A stretch of DNA of 64,000 nucleotides from Pseudomonas sp. Au-Pse12 (GCF_021341665.1 NZ_JAJTTH010000004.1:124001-188000), one strand, 5' to 3'. Shown: positions 22,466 through 32,565, counted from the first letter of the stretch. The notes: generated by a model from the sequence alone, not told the origin. Numbers and translations: made by a program.

Positions 22466-24630
22466 AAATCAAAATAAATGACGTTTTGGAGCCTATAACT
22501 GAGCACTCAGCTATACCTGCTTTGGTCCGAGTTTTGTGGCTAGATGAGATAGAAGATGTAATCTGCTTGATCGAAATTACAGCAAATCCACCTCGGCTAC
22601 CATTTGTATTGGGATGGGAACAAATAAAGTCATCTGTTTTAGCTGGAGATACGAAGACGGCTACGATAAAAACACCAGAGTACTTGTTGGTGTTAGAAGA
22701 GGCTCTCGACGAAAAGCAAAAGTCAGATAGAGATAATAAGTGGAATGTTATTTCGCCGCTGATTTTTTCTGAAGTTCCGGGTCAGATATTTTTCTCTGGC
22801 GAACTGGGGCGACTCGTTGCAGCTCGCTCAGCCGAGCTTAATATCAATCGCAGACAAATTTATCGTCTTTTATGTAGATATTGGATAAATGGTCAAGTAC
22901 GAAATGCTCTTCTGAAAAACTATAAAAATGTTGGAAAGTCCGAGCGAGTGTACAACCCGGAAAGTCCTCCAGGCAGGAAACCGAAATTTCAGGGAGTTGA
23001 GCTGCAGCAGAACAAGTTTTTGGAGGCTGTAGATAAGAGCTGTATCAAGATCGGTTACGCGCTCTATGTCGATAATGAAGAAGCATCTTTAATTGATGCC
23101 TACCATAAAATGCTAGCGAAGTTTTACACGGAAAAAGATCTCTCGAAAAATCCTGAAGCTAGTTTACGCTTATTGCCATCGACACAAATACCTTCTTTTC
23201 GTCAGTTTGATTATCAGGGCAAGAAGTTTTTCGATGTGGTGGCGACTGAGCGCGGACGGATGGGGGAAAGACAATGGTTAAAAGACCGTCGCCCTTTATC
23301 AGGTTCCGTTCAGGACAAGCTTCGTGGACCATGCCATCAGTTTGAAATTGATGCCACGATTGCCGATATCTATTTGGTGAACAGTTACTCTCGCCACATG
23401 CTTATCGGGCGCCCAGTGATTTATGTGGTTATTGATAGCTTTTCAGGCATGATCGTCGGCCTCTATGTAGGTTTAGAAGGTCCGAGTTGGAATGGAGCAA
23501 GGCAAGCACTTTTCAATGCATTTACCTCTAAGCAAGATTTCTGTGCTCTCAATGGCGTCACAATAGAAGACGCTGATTGGCCTTGTCACCACCTACCTCA
23601 TGAGGTGTTCGCCGACCGGGGAGAAATGCTTGGGATTGCAGCTGAGGGACTTGCTACAGGCTTAGGCATTGAGCTGGGTATTGCTCCGCCTTATCGCCCA
23701 GACTGGAAGTCGATGGTGGAAAGCAGGTTTAACATCCTGAACTCTTTGACGGGCATCCGATGGTTACCCGGTGGCGTAGCAGCACGCGAGAAAGAAAGAG
23801 GTGAGCGGGATTATCGCTTGGACGCGACTCTTAATCTGAAAGAATTCACTAAAATCATTATTAAGTGTGTGCTTCATTACAATAAATTCAATCGTCAGCC
23901 TAAAAGACTCACAAAACAAATGGTTGCTGACGCTGTTGAACCTACCCCTTTGTCTATATGGAACTGGGCATTGGAAAATGATTTTGTTGAGCCTAATTAT
24001 CGATCAGATGATCTGATTTACTTACATTTGCTTCCTAGGGACAGTGGCACAGTTCAAAAGGGAGGTTTGTTATTTAAGGGTATGTATTATATATGCGATA
24101 TGGTCATTGATAAAAACTGGCTAGCAAAGGCGAGAAGTCAAGGCGTCTGGTCGATTCAATGTTGGTACGACCCAAACTCAGCAGACCACATTTGGATTCA
24201 AGGGGACGATAAACAATTTGTTCGCTGTGATTTAAGATATTCAGATCGGAAATATTCGAATTATCGTACTGACGAAATCTACGACATGCTTGAGGCTTAT
24301 CGTCAAACTCCACCGACGCATAAACGGCTTGAGCTAGAGAGTCGGATCTCTCTTAACGATGAAATTGATAGTGTGGTAAACACTGCCCTAAAAGAAAAAA
24401 AAGATGAAATAGCCCCTAAAACGAAATCTGAGCGCATCGGAAATATTCGTGAGAATCGGGCGGAGGAGCGTTTCCGGGAGCGAGCGGAGGTGCAGGTTCC
24501 GGAGGGCGTCCGCAGCGTTGATGTAGATGCACCGCAGTCTCCTAAAGATCCTCCTAGGCATTACGCCGGTGCTCGTAGTGCACAAGTGATAGACATGCTC
24601 AAACGAATTCGCCCAGGTAAGAAGCCATGA
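22462..24630 (+). CDS. tnsB: Tn7-like DDE transposase TnsB
   Basis: 722 residues. Retroviral-integrase-fold transposase that binds the end repeats, cuts the 3' ends and joins them to the target. The catalytic triad is D297 (FEIDATIAD), D385 (VFADRGE) and E420 (SMVESRFN); the spacings 88 and 35 are the same as in Tn7 TnsB. N-terminal helix-turn-helix DNA-binding region around residues 120-150 (INRRQIYRLLCRYW); the C-terminal tail (SAQVIDMLKRIRPGKKP) is the likely TnsC-contact segment. ATGA overlap with tnsA and again with tnsC shows translational coupling. Confidence 0.95.
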   Translation: MKIKINDVLEPITEHSAIPALVRVLWLDEIEDVICLIEITANPPRLPFVLGWEQIKSSVLAGDTKTATIKTPEYLLVLEEALDEKQKSDRDNKWNVISPLIFSEVPGQIFFSGELGRLVAARSAELNINRRQIYRLLCRYWINGQVRNALLKNYKNVGKSERVYNPESPPGRKPKFQGVELQQNKFLEAVDKSCIKIGYALYVDNEEASLIDAYHKMLAKFYTEKDLSKNPEASLRLLPSTQIPSFRQFDYQGKKFFDVVATERGRMGERQWLKDRRPLSGSVQDKLRGPCHQFEIDATIADIYLVNSYSRHMLIGRPVIYVVIDSFSGMIVGLYVGLEGPSWNGARQALFNAFTSKQDFCALNGVTIEDADWPCHHLPHEVFADRGEMLGIAAEGLATGLGIELGIAPPYRPDWKSMVESRFNILNSLTGIRWLPGGVAAREKERGERDYRLDATLNLKEFTKIIIKCVLHYNKFNRQPKRLTKQMVADAVEPTPLSIWNWALENDFVEPNYRSDDLIYLHLLPRDSGTVQKGGLLFKGMYYICDMVIDKNWLAKARSQGVWSIQCWYDPNSADHIWIQGDDKQFVRCDLRYSDRKYSNYRTDEIYDMLEAYRQTPPTHKRLELESRISLNDEIDSVVNTALKEKKDEIAPKTKSERIGNIRENRAEERFRERAEVQVPEGVRSVDVDAPQSPKDPPRHYAGARSAQVIDMLKRIRPGKKP

Positions 24631-26099
24631 ACGGCACTCAAATCTTTGCCTGTTACACCAAGCAACCGATTCCTGAGTATGCAGGCAACCCACTCATCGA
24701 AGCGTTGCCGCCAATCCTCCCGGATGAAGCAGCGATGGAACTTATCGCTAATTTTCCATATGAAGCAACTCCAGAGGAGTTGGCATTGGAACGCTCAACG
24801 CGAATCCATTGCATCGATCGCTTACGGTCAGTCGTCCACCCAATGATGATTCACTTGGAGCTTGAGTCGTTGATCTCGCTGTTGATCCGACGGGGCTACG
24901 TAGGGCGGAACCCGACCTCACCAGCGACTGTCAGGCACCTCCACTCGCTCTCTGGGGCTCAGCGGTACCATGATGGATTCAAATCGACTGCGGAGACATT
25001 CAGCTTGGTTGGGTTGAGCGGGATTGGGAAATCCACAGCGTTATGGGCCATCCTCAGCCTTTACCCTCAAACCATCAGGCATGAACGCTACGAGGGTAAA
25101 CAGTTCGTTCACACACAGATCACTTGGTTGAAGCTTGATTGTCCTAGGGACGGGTCTCTAGCCGGGTTCTGTCAGGAGTTCTTTATCGCTGTGGGGAAAG
25201 CGTTGGGCGATGAGAACTACCATAAGCGGTTTCGAGCCAGAAACATTAATGACTCGCTGCAGATGATGGCTCAGGTCGCGAGTACATTCTTTATTGGCGC
25301 ACTGCTCATCGATGAGATTCAGAATTTGCATTTTGCCAAGACAGGTGGCAAAGACAGCATGCTGAATTTCTTTCTGCACCTGGTAAATAATATCGGTATA
25401 CCAGTTGTCTTCATCGGCACTAATTCGATGGTCAGCCTTTTTTCTGGTGTGTTGAGAAATGCGCGCCGTTGCTGCGATGCAGGAATCATCGAGTTCAAGC
25501 GATTTGAAAAGGATGATGACGAGTGGAAAATGTTGGTCGAGAACCTTTGGAGCTACCAATGGTGTCAGCAGCGAGCTGACTTGACTGGCGAAATCTTTGA
25601 TGCGCTCTACGAACATACGCAGGGTGTAACGGATTTCCTGGTGAAGTTGCTTGTGCTCACACAACGCTACGTAATTCAAAGTGGGTCGGAGTGCATCACG
25701 GCGGCGGACATTAGATGCATTAGCGACTCCAAGATGCAGATATTGAAGCCCGCGCTGTCTGCGTTGCGCAGCCGCGACCCAAAACGAATGAGCCAGTTTG
25801 AAGATTTGCTTCCGATTGACGAACAGCTGGCTGACATGATGGCTTTTGACGTTGCGTCACGACCGGACCGTCTGGCGTTGTTGCGCAGTCTCAAGAAGCA
25901 GGGGGCTAGTGCTCCAGCAAGCGCGGCTGAAGCAACGAAGAGCGTCACTAGGGCGTCCTCCCCCGTCGCTGCTGTGGTTGCTGAAACGTCAGTGGTCCGA
26001 ACCATAGGTAGTAGCGAAGACCCACTAAGTGCCATGAAAAATGCTGGATGGCTGAATCAGGACTTGTTTGAGTTTTCGCCGCTGTACCGCAAGAGGTAA
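24627..26099 (+). CDS. tnsC: Tn7-like AAA+ regulator TnsC
   Basis: 490 residues. ATP-dependent protein that polymerises on target DNA marked by TnsD and activates TnsAB. Walker A GLSGIGKST at residues 129-137, Walker B ALLIDEIQ at 225-232, sensor region FIGTNSMVSLFSG. The C-terminal ~100 residues (alanine/serine-rich, then DPLSAMKNAGWLNQDLF) probably contact TnsA. Four-base overlap with tnsB; tnsD starts 18 bp later. Confidence 0.94.
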   Translation: MNGTQIFACYTKQPIPEYAGNPLIEALPPILPDEAAMELIANFPYEATPEELALERSTRIHCIDRLRSVVHPMMIHLELESLISLLIRRGYVGRNPTSPATVRHLHSLSGAQRYHDGFKSTAETFSLVGLSGIGKSTALWAILSLYPQTIRHERYEGKQFVHTQITWLKLDCPRDGSLAGFCQEFFIAVGKALGDENYHKRFRARNINDSLQMMAQVASTFFIGALLIDEIQNLHFAKTGGKDSMLNFFLHLVNNIGIPVVFIGTNSMVSLFSGVLRNARRCCDAGIIEFKRFEKDDDEWKMLVENLWSYQWCQQRADLTGEIFDALYEHTQGVTDFLVKLLVLTQRYVIQSGSECITAADIRCISDSKMQILKPALSALRSRDPKRMSQFEDLLPIDEQLADMMAFDVASRPDRLALLRSLKKQGASAPASAAEATKSVTRASSPVAAVVAETSVVRTIGSSEDPLSAMKNAGWLNQDLFEFSPLYRKR

Positions 26100-26117
26100 A
26101 CAATAGAGGGATATGAA

Positions 26118-27791
26118 ATGAAGCACCGCTTTCATTTCTTTCCTGAGCCCTTCCCTGACGAAACGCTACACAGCGTTTTGTCTAGGTACGTTCGGCTTTG
26201 TGGTTTCGGAGCACACAGCGAGATATTTGCCAGTACTCTGTGGGAGGAAGGTTTTTCGGAGAATGTACCTTTTCCCTGTCACCTCGCCAAATTCGTGGAC
26301 GTATTGCCATACGGTGTCGGCTTGACCGTGGACAAGCTAATTGAACGTCACACTCTCTTGCCGTACTACCAACCCTTCCTGTCCGTTCAGCAATTTCAAC
26401 GTGCCCGAGAGCAGATGGCTCATCAAGGTAGAGAAGGGCTCAAACTAAGATTGGGGTTGATTGCTAGTCGCCTTGAGAGCGCATCGAGAATCCGATTTTG
26501 CCCCTCCTGCTTGGACCAGGATGAGGCCAGTATGGGGGTAGCTTATTGGCATCGTGTACACCAGCTCCCAGGTGTTTTCATCTGTCCCCATCACGTGGAA
26601 CCGTTGGTGGTCTTGGATCACTGCAGTTTGACTCGTTGTAGGAAGAGGCTCTTGCTTCCCAAGGACGAAAGCGTCCAATCATGTGCTCTGCCTTTAGAGA
26701 TCCCAATAGATCGACGTCGTGAGCTTTTCGAGATCGCACGACTTTCACTTAAGGTACTTCAGGCCAATGTGTTACCTCTGCCTGCGAACAGAGTGCGAAG
26801 GTTGCTTCTAGATGGGGCTGTGGCTCTGGAGCTGGTCCACCATGGTCGACTGCGTTTGGGGCCTCTTGCTCGACATATGGACGCTTATTTCCACCGTCTT
26901 CCAAGCATCGGCGAGTTCTCAATTCTTGGATGCGACCCGGATGAAACCCCTGCGTCTTGGGTGACTAAGCTTCTTCGGAAACCTCGACGTACTCATCATC
27001 CGTTGAAGTTCATCCTTCTTGGCTGCGCGCTGAACGTTGACATGACTCGGCTTCTCATTGGCCAAGACATTCTTCTGAACGCGACGGCCTTGGAAATCCC
27101 ACCGTCTGTTCCTTTACCCATTCCAGGCAAACCAGCAGAGCAACACAACTCTGGCCCTAAACCCGCTGTAGGTCATCAACCTTCGATTTGGGCTTGGGCT
27201 GAAAAAGGAATGGATGCGACAGAAATTGCATCAAAATTGGATATCTCCCTCGCTAGTGTTTATCGAGGCATTCGAGCACACGAGAAGGGAGCAGAATGGT
27301 GGAAACAGTGCAAGCATGAACGATATCTTGCTCAGCGGCGGCAGCGTTTTGAGAGTCAGTATCAAGATCGTATGGCTCATGAGTGTTCTGATTACCTATG
27401 GCTATACAGGCATGATCAGTCATGGCTTACCCAGCAGTGCAATCTGCTAAATCATCATGGAAGTAATCGGAAACTGAATAGTTCGTTTCGTCAGCTTGAT
27501 CCTTACCTTGCGTCCAGAATCATTGATTGCGCAGAGGATCTTCGTGCGTTGTCGGGCAAGCCGGTTCGGCTTACTCAAACCAGAATCGGTCGAGAGCTGG
27601 ATACGATTGCTCGATTTGAGAAGCAGCTTAAGAAACTTCCTATATGTGCGGCTGCATTGGCGTCAGTTTGCGAGAGTCGTGAAGACTTTCATCGTCGCCG
27701 ATTAGAATGGGCCGAACAGCAACTAAAGCTAGAAGGTAAACCCATCACTGCATCATGGCTCTACAGAACTGCCTGTATTAGACACAATTGA
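26118..27791 (+). CDS. tnsD: TniQ-family target selector TnsD (attTn7 recognition)
   Basis: 557 residues. N-terminal TniQ domain (FFPEPFPDETLHSVLSRYVR) with a zinc site C128PSC131 ... C156PHH159, then long helical DNA-binding repeats, including a helix-turn-helix-like stretch (MDATEIASKLDISLASVYRGI, about residues 365-385). In Tn7 this protein binds the end of glmS and recruits TnsC. Its place directly after tnsABC and the element's position behind glmS argue that this is the glmS-reading selector. Length is somewhat longer than Tn7 TnsD (508). Confidence 0.88.
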   Translation: MKHRFHFFPEPFPDETLHSVLSRYVRLCGFGAHSEIFASTLWEEGFSENVPFPCHLAKFVDVLPYGVGLTVDKLIERHTLLPYYQPFLSVQQFQRAREQMAHQGREGLKLRLGLIASRLESASRIRFCPSCLDQDEASMGVAYWHRVHQLPGVFICPHHVEPLVVLDHCSLTRCRKRLLLPKDESVQSCALPLEIPIDRRRELFEIARLSLKVLQANVLPLPANRVRRLLLDGAVALELVHHGRLRLGPLARHMDAYFHRLPSIGEFSILGCDPDETPASWVTKLLRKPRRTHHPLKFILLGCALNVDMTRLLIGQDILLNATALEIPPSVPLPIPGKPAEQHNSGPKPAVGHQPSIWAWAEKGMDATEIASKLDISLASVYRGIRAHEKGAEWWKQCKHERYLAQRRQRFESQYQDRMAHECSDYLWLYRHDQSWLTQQCNLLNHHGSNRKLNSSFRQLDPYLASRIIDCAEDLRALSGKPVRLTQTRIGRELDTIARFEKQLKKLPICAAALASVCESREDFHRRRLEWAEQQLKLEGKPITASWLYRTACIRHN

Positions 27792-27824
27792 TCAGAAGTC
27801 AAATCATAAGCTTCCCGGATAAGA

Positions 27825-29513
27825 TTAATAATCTGGAGCATCTACTGCCGCTGACTTTATCGAAATATAGGATCTTCCGCCCATAGGTCCATGGTGACCT
27901 GGAGGGCCCTCCCACTGCCTGCTAACGCTAGCTTTTGCAAGTAACGATTCTGGATTAAAACCAGTGCTCATCAGCTTCTCTAGATCCCACTCGAAATGAT
28001 TTATCAATATAATCCAGGCTTGGATAGGTACGGAGGGTAGTAGTTTTAGACTACATGTGTTTGGTGGGAGTTTTAGTCGGGACATTTCTGACAACGCCCA
28101 TATGGTTCTTCTTAAGCGAAAATGCCATGATGATTCGTAATAGAGTTCCAGCTTTTGAGCTACACGTGGAAACAAAATTTTCCGATCAGCAGGACTTGTT
28201 GGAATCCTAATCGGCAATAAAGCTATCATTTTGGTTATATTAACTCTAACCGGCTTTTTACTGATAGCGTAGAGCTCTTCGACACGTGTAGATATGATGT
28301 CAGCATACGCCTCGTCTCGATGATCAGGAGATTGCTCCACCTTCGCCTTTATGATTGGCCCATTTGCTAGGGCCTTCATAAGCCACGATTTATCGTTAGT
28401 GATAAGCCATAGTGTCGCCTGATATGCATTGGCCCATAAATAATCCAAATTTAGTTCAGGTCTAGCCCCAATGAGCTGAGTCACTTTTTGGCGATGAAGT
28501 TTTTGCTTGTTTGACGAAGACTTATTTAGTTGTGCTTGTCGCTTTCTTGCCTCACTGCTAAAAAATAATGACTCAGTTGCAAGTTTTTTCTCAAAACTTT
28601 CAACGGTTTTAAATAAGTGATAAGCCATGATGAGATGCCTTGTTATCGGCATGTCGAGTAAACCATTAACTGTCGTTGTTCTAATCCATTGATTATGCTT
28701 ACCTGCGGCATATGCATTATCAATCTTTGCCAACAATTTAGGGCCAAACATCGCTTGGATGCTTTCAAATAGTTTGGCTCGTGACATGAACTGCCCATGG
28801 GTAAAGCCCATTTTTTTTGCCTGGCGAGTATAAAATGCTGCCAAGACTTCGCTTTTCACTGCCGGTAGATTGCGATCAAGCAATTCTTTAGAAAATCGCG
28901 CAAAGCTCTGTTCAAGCTCTAATCCAGTTTCAGGGGAGTGTGAATTTAATGGATTCCATCCACAGATACATTGCGCTGCGAGGCTAGGTAATAATTTATT
29001 CGAGCGATAAAATGGATGTGAACACTTTGGGCACGACTGAAGCAACACTTCTCCATGTCGCCAACAAACGGTTACTCCAGGTATATGGTGTGCGCGGTGC
29101 CAATATGAATGACCTGTTTCAATAAGATCATCTTGCACGCATGACAGGCATAACTTTGCCATACTGTGAGCGCTGACTTCCCTGCGAGGAACCCTTGCTA
29201 TCGCTGAAATAATGCTCTCATCACGCAGCTCAATATTTTCTTTTGATACCCCTAAAAATGGCTTATATACAGGTAATATGGTGTTGGAGATGAGTAATTC
29301 ATTAAGGTTTAGACTTTTGTCTCCAGGCAACCGAGAGGCTAGGTCTTCAATCCTATTTGGGATAATTTTCATTGCAAAGGGAGCTGTTCCGAAAATATCC
29401 CTGTAGGTCTCATTTTCGGTTCGGTTTCCAGATAGTAGGTGATATCTGGATATTCGCGATTGAAGTGTTTCATCAGGCATTGAGGCTGGAAAAAATAAAA
29501 GGTTTACTGACAT
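27825..29513 (-). CDS. Second TniQ-family protein, convergent to tnsD
   Basis: 562 residues with the same start (FFPASMPDETLQSRISRYHLL) and zinc pattern as TnsD (C122LSC125 ... C150WRH153, plus C161PKC164), and a comparable helical C-terminal half with tryptophan-rich repeats (LDYLWANAYQATLWLITNDKSW). It lies 33 bp from the tnsD stop on the opposite strand and is much more A+T-rich. Tn7 itself has TnsE for its second, plasmid-directed pathway; no TnsE is recognisable here, so this TniQ protein may define an alternative target site. Its target is unknown. It could also be a selector left from an older element. Confidence 0.85.
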   Translation of the reverse strand: MSVNLLFFPASMPDETLQSRISRYHLLSGNRTENETYRDIFGTAPFAMKIIPNRIEDLASRLPGDKSLNLNELLISNTILPVYKPFLGVSKENIELRDESIISAIARVPRREVSAHSMAKLCLSCVQDDLIETGHSYWHRAHHIPGVTVCWRHGEVLLQSCPKCSHPFYRSNKLLPSLAAQCICGWNPLNSHSPETGLELEQSFARFSKELLDRNLPAVKSEVLAAFYTRQAKKMGFTHGQFMSRAKLFESIQAMFGPKLLAKIDNAYAAGKHNQWIRTTTVNGLLDMPITRHLIMAYHLFKTVESFEKKLATESLFFSSEARKRQAQLNKSSSNKQKLHRQKVTQLIGARPELNLDYLWANAYQATLWLITNDKSWLMKALANGPIIKAKVEQSPDHRDEAYADIISTRVEELYAISKKPVRVNITKMIALLPIRIPTSPADRKILFPRVAQKLELYYESSWHFRLRRTIWALSEMSRLKLPPNTCSLKLLPSVPIQAWIILINHFEWDLEKLMSTGFNPESLLAKASVSRQWEGPPGHHGPMGGRSYISIKSAAVDAPDY

Positions 29514-30035
29514 ATCAATAAAATGTTCTTAAATGTATGTTTTTGGTCATGTCATCTACTGTGGTTATGGTCTGAGTCACCAGTGAGACACAATACTAAT
29601 ATCATGGTTTCCGTCAGCTCGGTAGATCCTGATGCTCGTTCTGCGGAGGGTAATTAATCTCTACAATACAATCGGGTCAGTAAGCTTTGTGAGCTGATTG
29701 CCATTTTTCCTGAACAACTCAAGCACTGGTATACCTTGGTGAGCCATTAATATGCCCTGTATTCTACAGGTCTGTAGATCGTGCAAGTGGCTGGAGCTGA
29801 TGCAGTGGGTTACTCAGCGAGGATCCTCACAACCGTCTTTACGATAAAGAGCGCTCAGCTGAGATACACCTTGGCGGATCTCTTCAACGGAGTCATACCT
29901 ATCGATCTGTGCTTGGCAGGCAGCCTTTCGGGTGAGGACGATATTGCTAGCGTGTTGGTCAATTGTGCAGGTGCTAGCCGAGCTGGCGGATGGACACACC
30001 TGGGTTTGATCTGGGCTCAGCAGGCCATCTGCAGT
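29514..30035. other. Spacer without a recognisable gene
   Basis: Between the second TniQ gene and the acetyltransferase remnant. Overlapping open frames exist on both strands (for example 29781 onward on + and 29814-30221 on -), but none has a signature, a good ribosome site or a sensible composition. It probably holds the promoter of the leftward tniQ gene and decayed DNA. Confidence 0.4.
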
Positions 30036-30167
30036 AAAGGTGCCCTTCCCAATATCGCGAGCATCGGGCTCCACGAAGCGTTTGGTATCACTCATATCGG
30101 AACCTATCCCGCAGTGGGATTCAAGCATCGGCAATGGCACGACGTAGGTTACTGGCGAAAACCGCTC
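30036..30167 (+). pseudogene. Remnant of a GNAT acetyltransferase (phosphinothricin-acetyltransferase type)
   Basis: About 44 residues match the C-terminal end of PAT/MddA-type N-acetyltransferases: ALPNIASIGLHEAFG, then THIGTYPAVGFKHRQWHDVG and YWRKPL. In intact enzymes this follows a ~120-residue GNAT core with the acetyl-CoA loop, which is absent; the preceding codons of the open frame (from 29781) show no GNAT similarity. The frame continues to 30428 without further likeness. A deletion scar within the cargo. The region 30168-30678 holds no other gene that I recognise. Confidence 0.65.
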
Positions 30168-30678
30168 CATCAGGCGACACCACCAACGGAAATTGTCGTG
30201 TTCAGTGAGGTAAGAGAACACCTGGAGCTGTTAGTCCATTGGGGTACTCCACGACTAGAGCGACTCGTCTCGATCCTATTGTCTAGTCGCAACTGGACGG
30301 TGACTGATATCACGGCCTCCCCTAGCCAATTGAAGTCTAGAGATCGTGCTGAGTTGTTACTGAAGATGCGCAGATGCCAAGATGAAGAGTGTCGATGTTT
30401 TGTATTGAAAGCCTTGTATACATCGTAGGGCGCTGTTAACTCTGCAACCATTGACAAATTACACTAATTTGGCAGACACCTTTCTAGTCAAAAAACAGCG
30501 ATTTCCATCTGTATGTATCTACTAGCAGCTATGTATTTATCAAAACTTTTTCGGCGATTTTTAGCGTTGATCCTCAAATATATAGAGACGCACCTTACGC
30601 ATAAGTAATTTTCATGGCAGCTCCCTGAAAGGTATCAACGGCTATTCTATAGCTGTAAGTAATCACTCGGAGAATATC

Positions 30679-31014
30679 ATGAAAGCAATTAAAGCGTTTT
30701 TCGTTTTTTCAGCCTTGACGGTCATATCATCTTTGGCCGTTGCTGAAGGTGGTGGAGATCGTGTGTATGGCCGAATGATTCAGGAAAACCAAAAAGCTAT
30801 GGAACAGTACGCTTTAAAAAATGGCAAGGCCGTTCCTGAGATAGTTCACTATGAATATGGCATGAACCTCGATGTCAAAAAGGTGGTTAGTGTCACACCA
30901 ACTGACAAAAACTGTAGTGTCGCTCCATCACGCATGACTTATGAAGACTCCAGCGGAAAACTCAACACTGTGGAGTATCGAGTTATGGGTAGCAATTGCC
31001 CACATGGAAGCTAG
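30679..31014 (+). CDS. Secreted PtrA-N-terminal/DUF2790 protein
   Basis: 111 residues, with GGAG before the ATG. Signal peptide residues 1-22 ending SLAVA, then EGGGDRVYGRM, the motif shared with two other small proteins in this island (36764-36970, 41140-41493) and with copper-inducible PtrA of P. aeruginosa. The second half (HYEYGMNLDVKKVVSV ... CSVAPSRMTYEDSSGKLNTVEY ... C) is a DUF2790 domain with two cysteines likely to form a disulphide. Probably periplasmic and metal-responsive; function unknown. Upstream (30602-30618) is AAGTAATTTTCATGGCA, related to a sequence before the oprD-like gene. Confidence 0.75.
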   Translation: MKAIKAFFVFSALTVISSLAVAEGGGDRVYGRMIQENQKAMEQYALKNGKAVPEIVHYEYGMNLDVKKVVSVTPTDKNCSVAPSRMTYEDSSGKLNTVEYRVMGSNCPHGS

Positions 31015-31239
31015 TAGCAATAAGATGGTGATCAAATTTTTGCTGAGTGATTTCAATATTTCAAGGAGCGCTTACTTTTTACTGACGTAGAAGTAATTTT
31101 CAGGTCATGCGGGAGTTATCTTGTGTGTGAAATTATGTCTGCCGGCACGTTGGAGGAAGCCTCTGCGTGCCGATGGCTTTTTATAATGATAAAAATATTT
31201 CATATAGAAACTCTGCCAAGCTAAAGCCTGGAGTGTTAA

Positions 31240-32565
31240 ATGAACAATAAAAGCTTTTATGGTCTTTCTCTCATTGCCCTTGGCATGAGCATGGGGCAAG
31301 TCGCAGTGGCCGTTGAGCAAAAACCGGAGGGGTTCATTGAGGGGAGCTCCGTTAATGTTCTCAACCGAAACTTCTACATCAATCGGGATTATCGCAAGGG
31401 TCAATCAAGCCCTACTGGTAATGGCTACGCTGAAGAATGGGCTCACGCCATCATCGGGCGATTCGAGTCAGGGTTTACCCAAGGCACTGTGGGTTTCGGC
31501 ATTGACGCTTTCGCAATGCAAGGGATCAAACTCGACTCTGGTGATGGGCGCTCTGGAGCTCGCAGCTCGGTAGACGTCATGCCCTATAACAGCAAAGGCC
31601 AGCCAGAAGACACTTACTCCAAGGTGGGTGGGGCTGCGAAGGTTCGTTTTCTGGATACGATTGTCAAAGTCGGGGATGTGTTTCCGTCCACACCTGTCGT
31701 GGCATACGGGGACTCTCGCTTGCTGCCAGAAAGTTTTCGAGGTGTGACGTTCTCCAATACCAGTATCAAAGACCTCACCCTTCAAGGGGGGCGTTTACAT
31801 GCAATGAGTCAACCCAACTCCAGTGGTATGCGTGACGGCTTCGCTACATTCTATGCCGGGGCAGTTGATGCGCCCTGGATTGCTTACCTGGGCGGTGATT
31901 ACACCGTCAATGAGCATGTCGGTGTAAGTCTCTATACCAGCCAATTCAAAGATGTTTGGAATCAATACTACGCCGGCACCACGTTGAGCTACCCCCTCTC
32001 GGAGAACATGACGCTGATCGGTGGATTGAATTACTACCGAGCTGTCGATGAGGGCAAGAAGCTGCTGGGGAGCTTCGATAACAACATCTGGAGTGGTAAG
32101 ACTGGGATCAAGTTCGGAGCTCATACAGTGACCATTGGATACCAGCGGAACAATGGTAATGACGATTTTGACTACCTACGTCAGTCAGATTCCATTTTCC
32201 TGGATAACTCCATCCAATACAGCGACTTTAATTCCCCGAAAGAGCAATCTCTGCAGCTACGCTATGACTTGGACATGCAGGCTTTCGGCATACCTGGTCT
32301 TAGCTTCATGACTCGCTATGCGAAGGGCTGGGAGGCGGACTACTCGAATGCGAACAGCGTCTACATGCGCCGCGGAGCGGATGGTAACCCTCTGCAAGAC
32401 CAGAAGCGCTGGGAGCGTGACATTGAAGCGAAGTACATCATCCAGTCAGGCTCTTTGAAGGACATGTCCTTCCGTGTGCGCCAGGCAACGACTCGGGCCA
32501 CTGACTTCGAGTCAGATCTGGATGAGGTTCGTCTGATCGTCGAGTACCCGCTGCAGCTGCTTTAA
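31240..32565 (+). CDS. OprD-family outer-membrane porin
   Basis: 441 residues, signal peptide ending around residue 24 (GQVAVA). The N-terminal FIEGSSVNVLNRNFYINRDYR is the OprD hallmark, followed by GFTQGTVGFGIDAFAMQGIKLD and the C-terminal strand DEVRLIVEYPLQLL. OprD proteins are 18-stranded channels for small or basic compounds. Location in the copper island suggests a role in metal or metal-chelate passage, but this is inference. Its ATG follows GGAG; the gene ends with a strong terminator. Confidence 0.9.
   Translation: MNNKSFYGLSLIALGMSMGQVAVAVEQKPEGFIEGSSVNVLNRNFYINRDYRKGQSSPTGNGYAEEWAHAIIGRFESGFTQGTVGFGIDAFAMQGIKLDSGDGRSGARSSVDVMPYNSKGQPEDTYSKVGGAAKVRFLDTIVKVGDVFPSTPVVAYGDSRLLPESFRGVTFSNTSIKDLTLQGGRLHAMSQPNSSGMRDGFATFYAGAVDAPWIAYLGGDYTVNEHVGVSLYTSQFKDVWNQYYAGTTLSYPLSENMTLIGGLNYYRAVDEGKKLLGSFDNNIWSGKTGIKFGAHTVTIGYQRNNGNDDFDYLRQSDSIFLDNSIQYSDFNSPKEQSLQLRYDLDMQAFGIPGLSFMTRYAKGWEADYSNANSVYMRRGADGNPLQDQKRWERDIEAKYIIQSGSLKDMSFRVRQATTRATDFESDLDEVRLIVEYPLQLL

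Noticed and set aside
27825..29513. The convergent gene as TnsE
   Set aside because: It has a clear TniQ start and zinc ligands, which TnsE lacks.
29814..30221. Minus-strand 135-codon frame opposite the GNAT remnant
   Set aside because: It is antisense to a recognisable protein fragment and shows no family features of its own.
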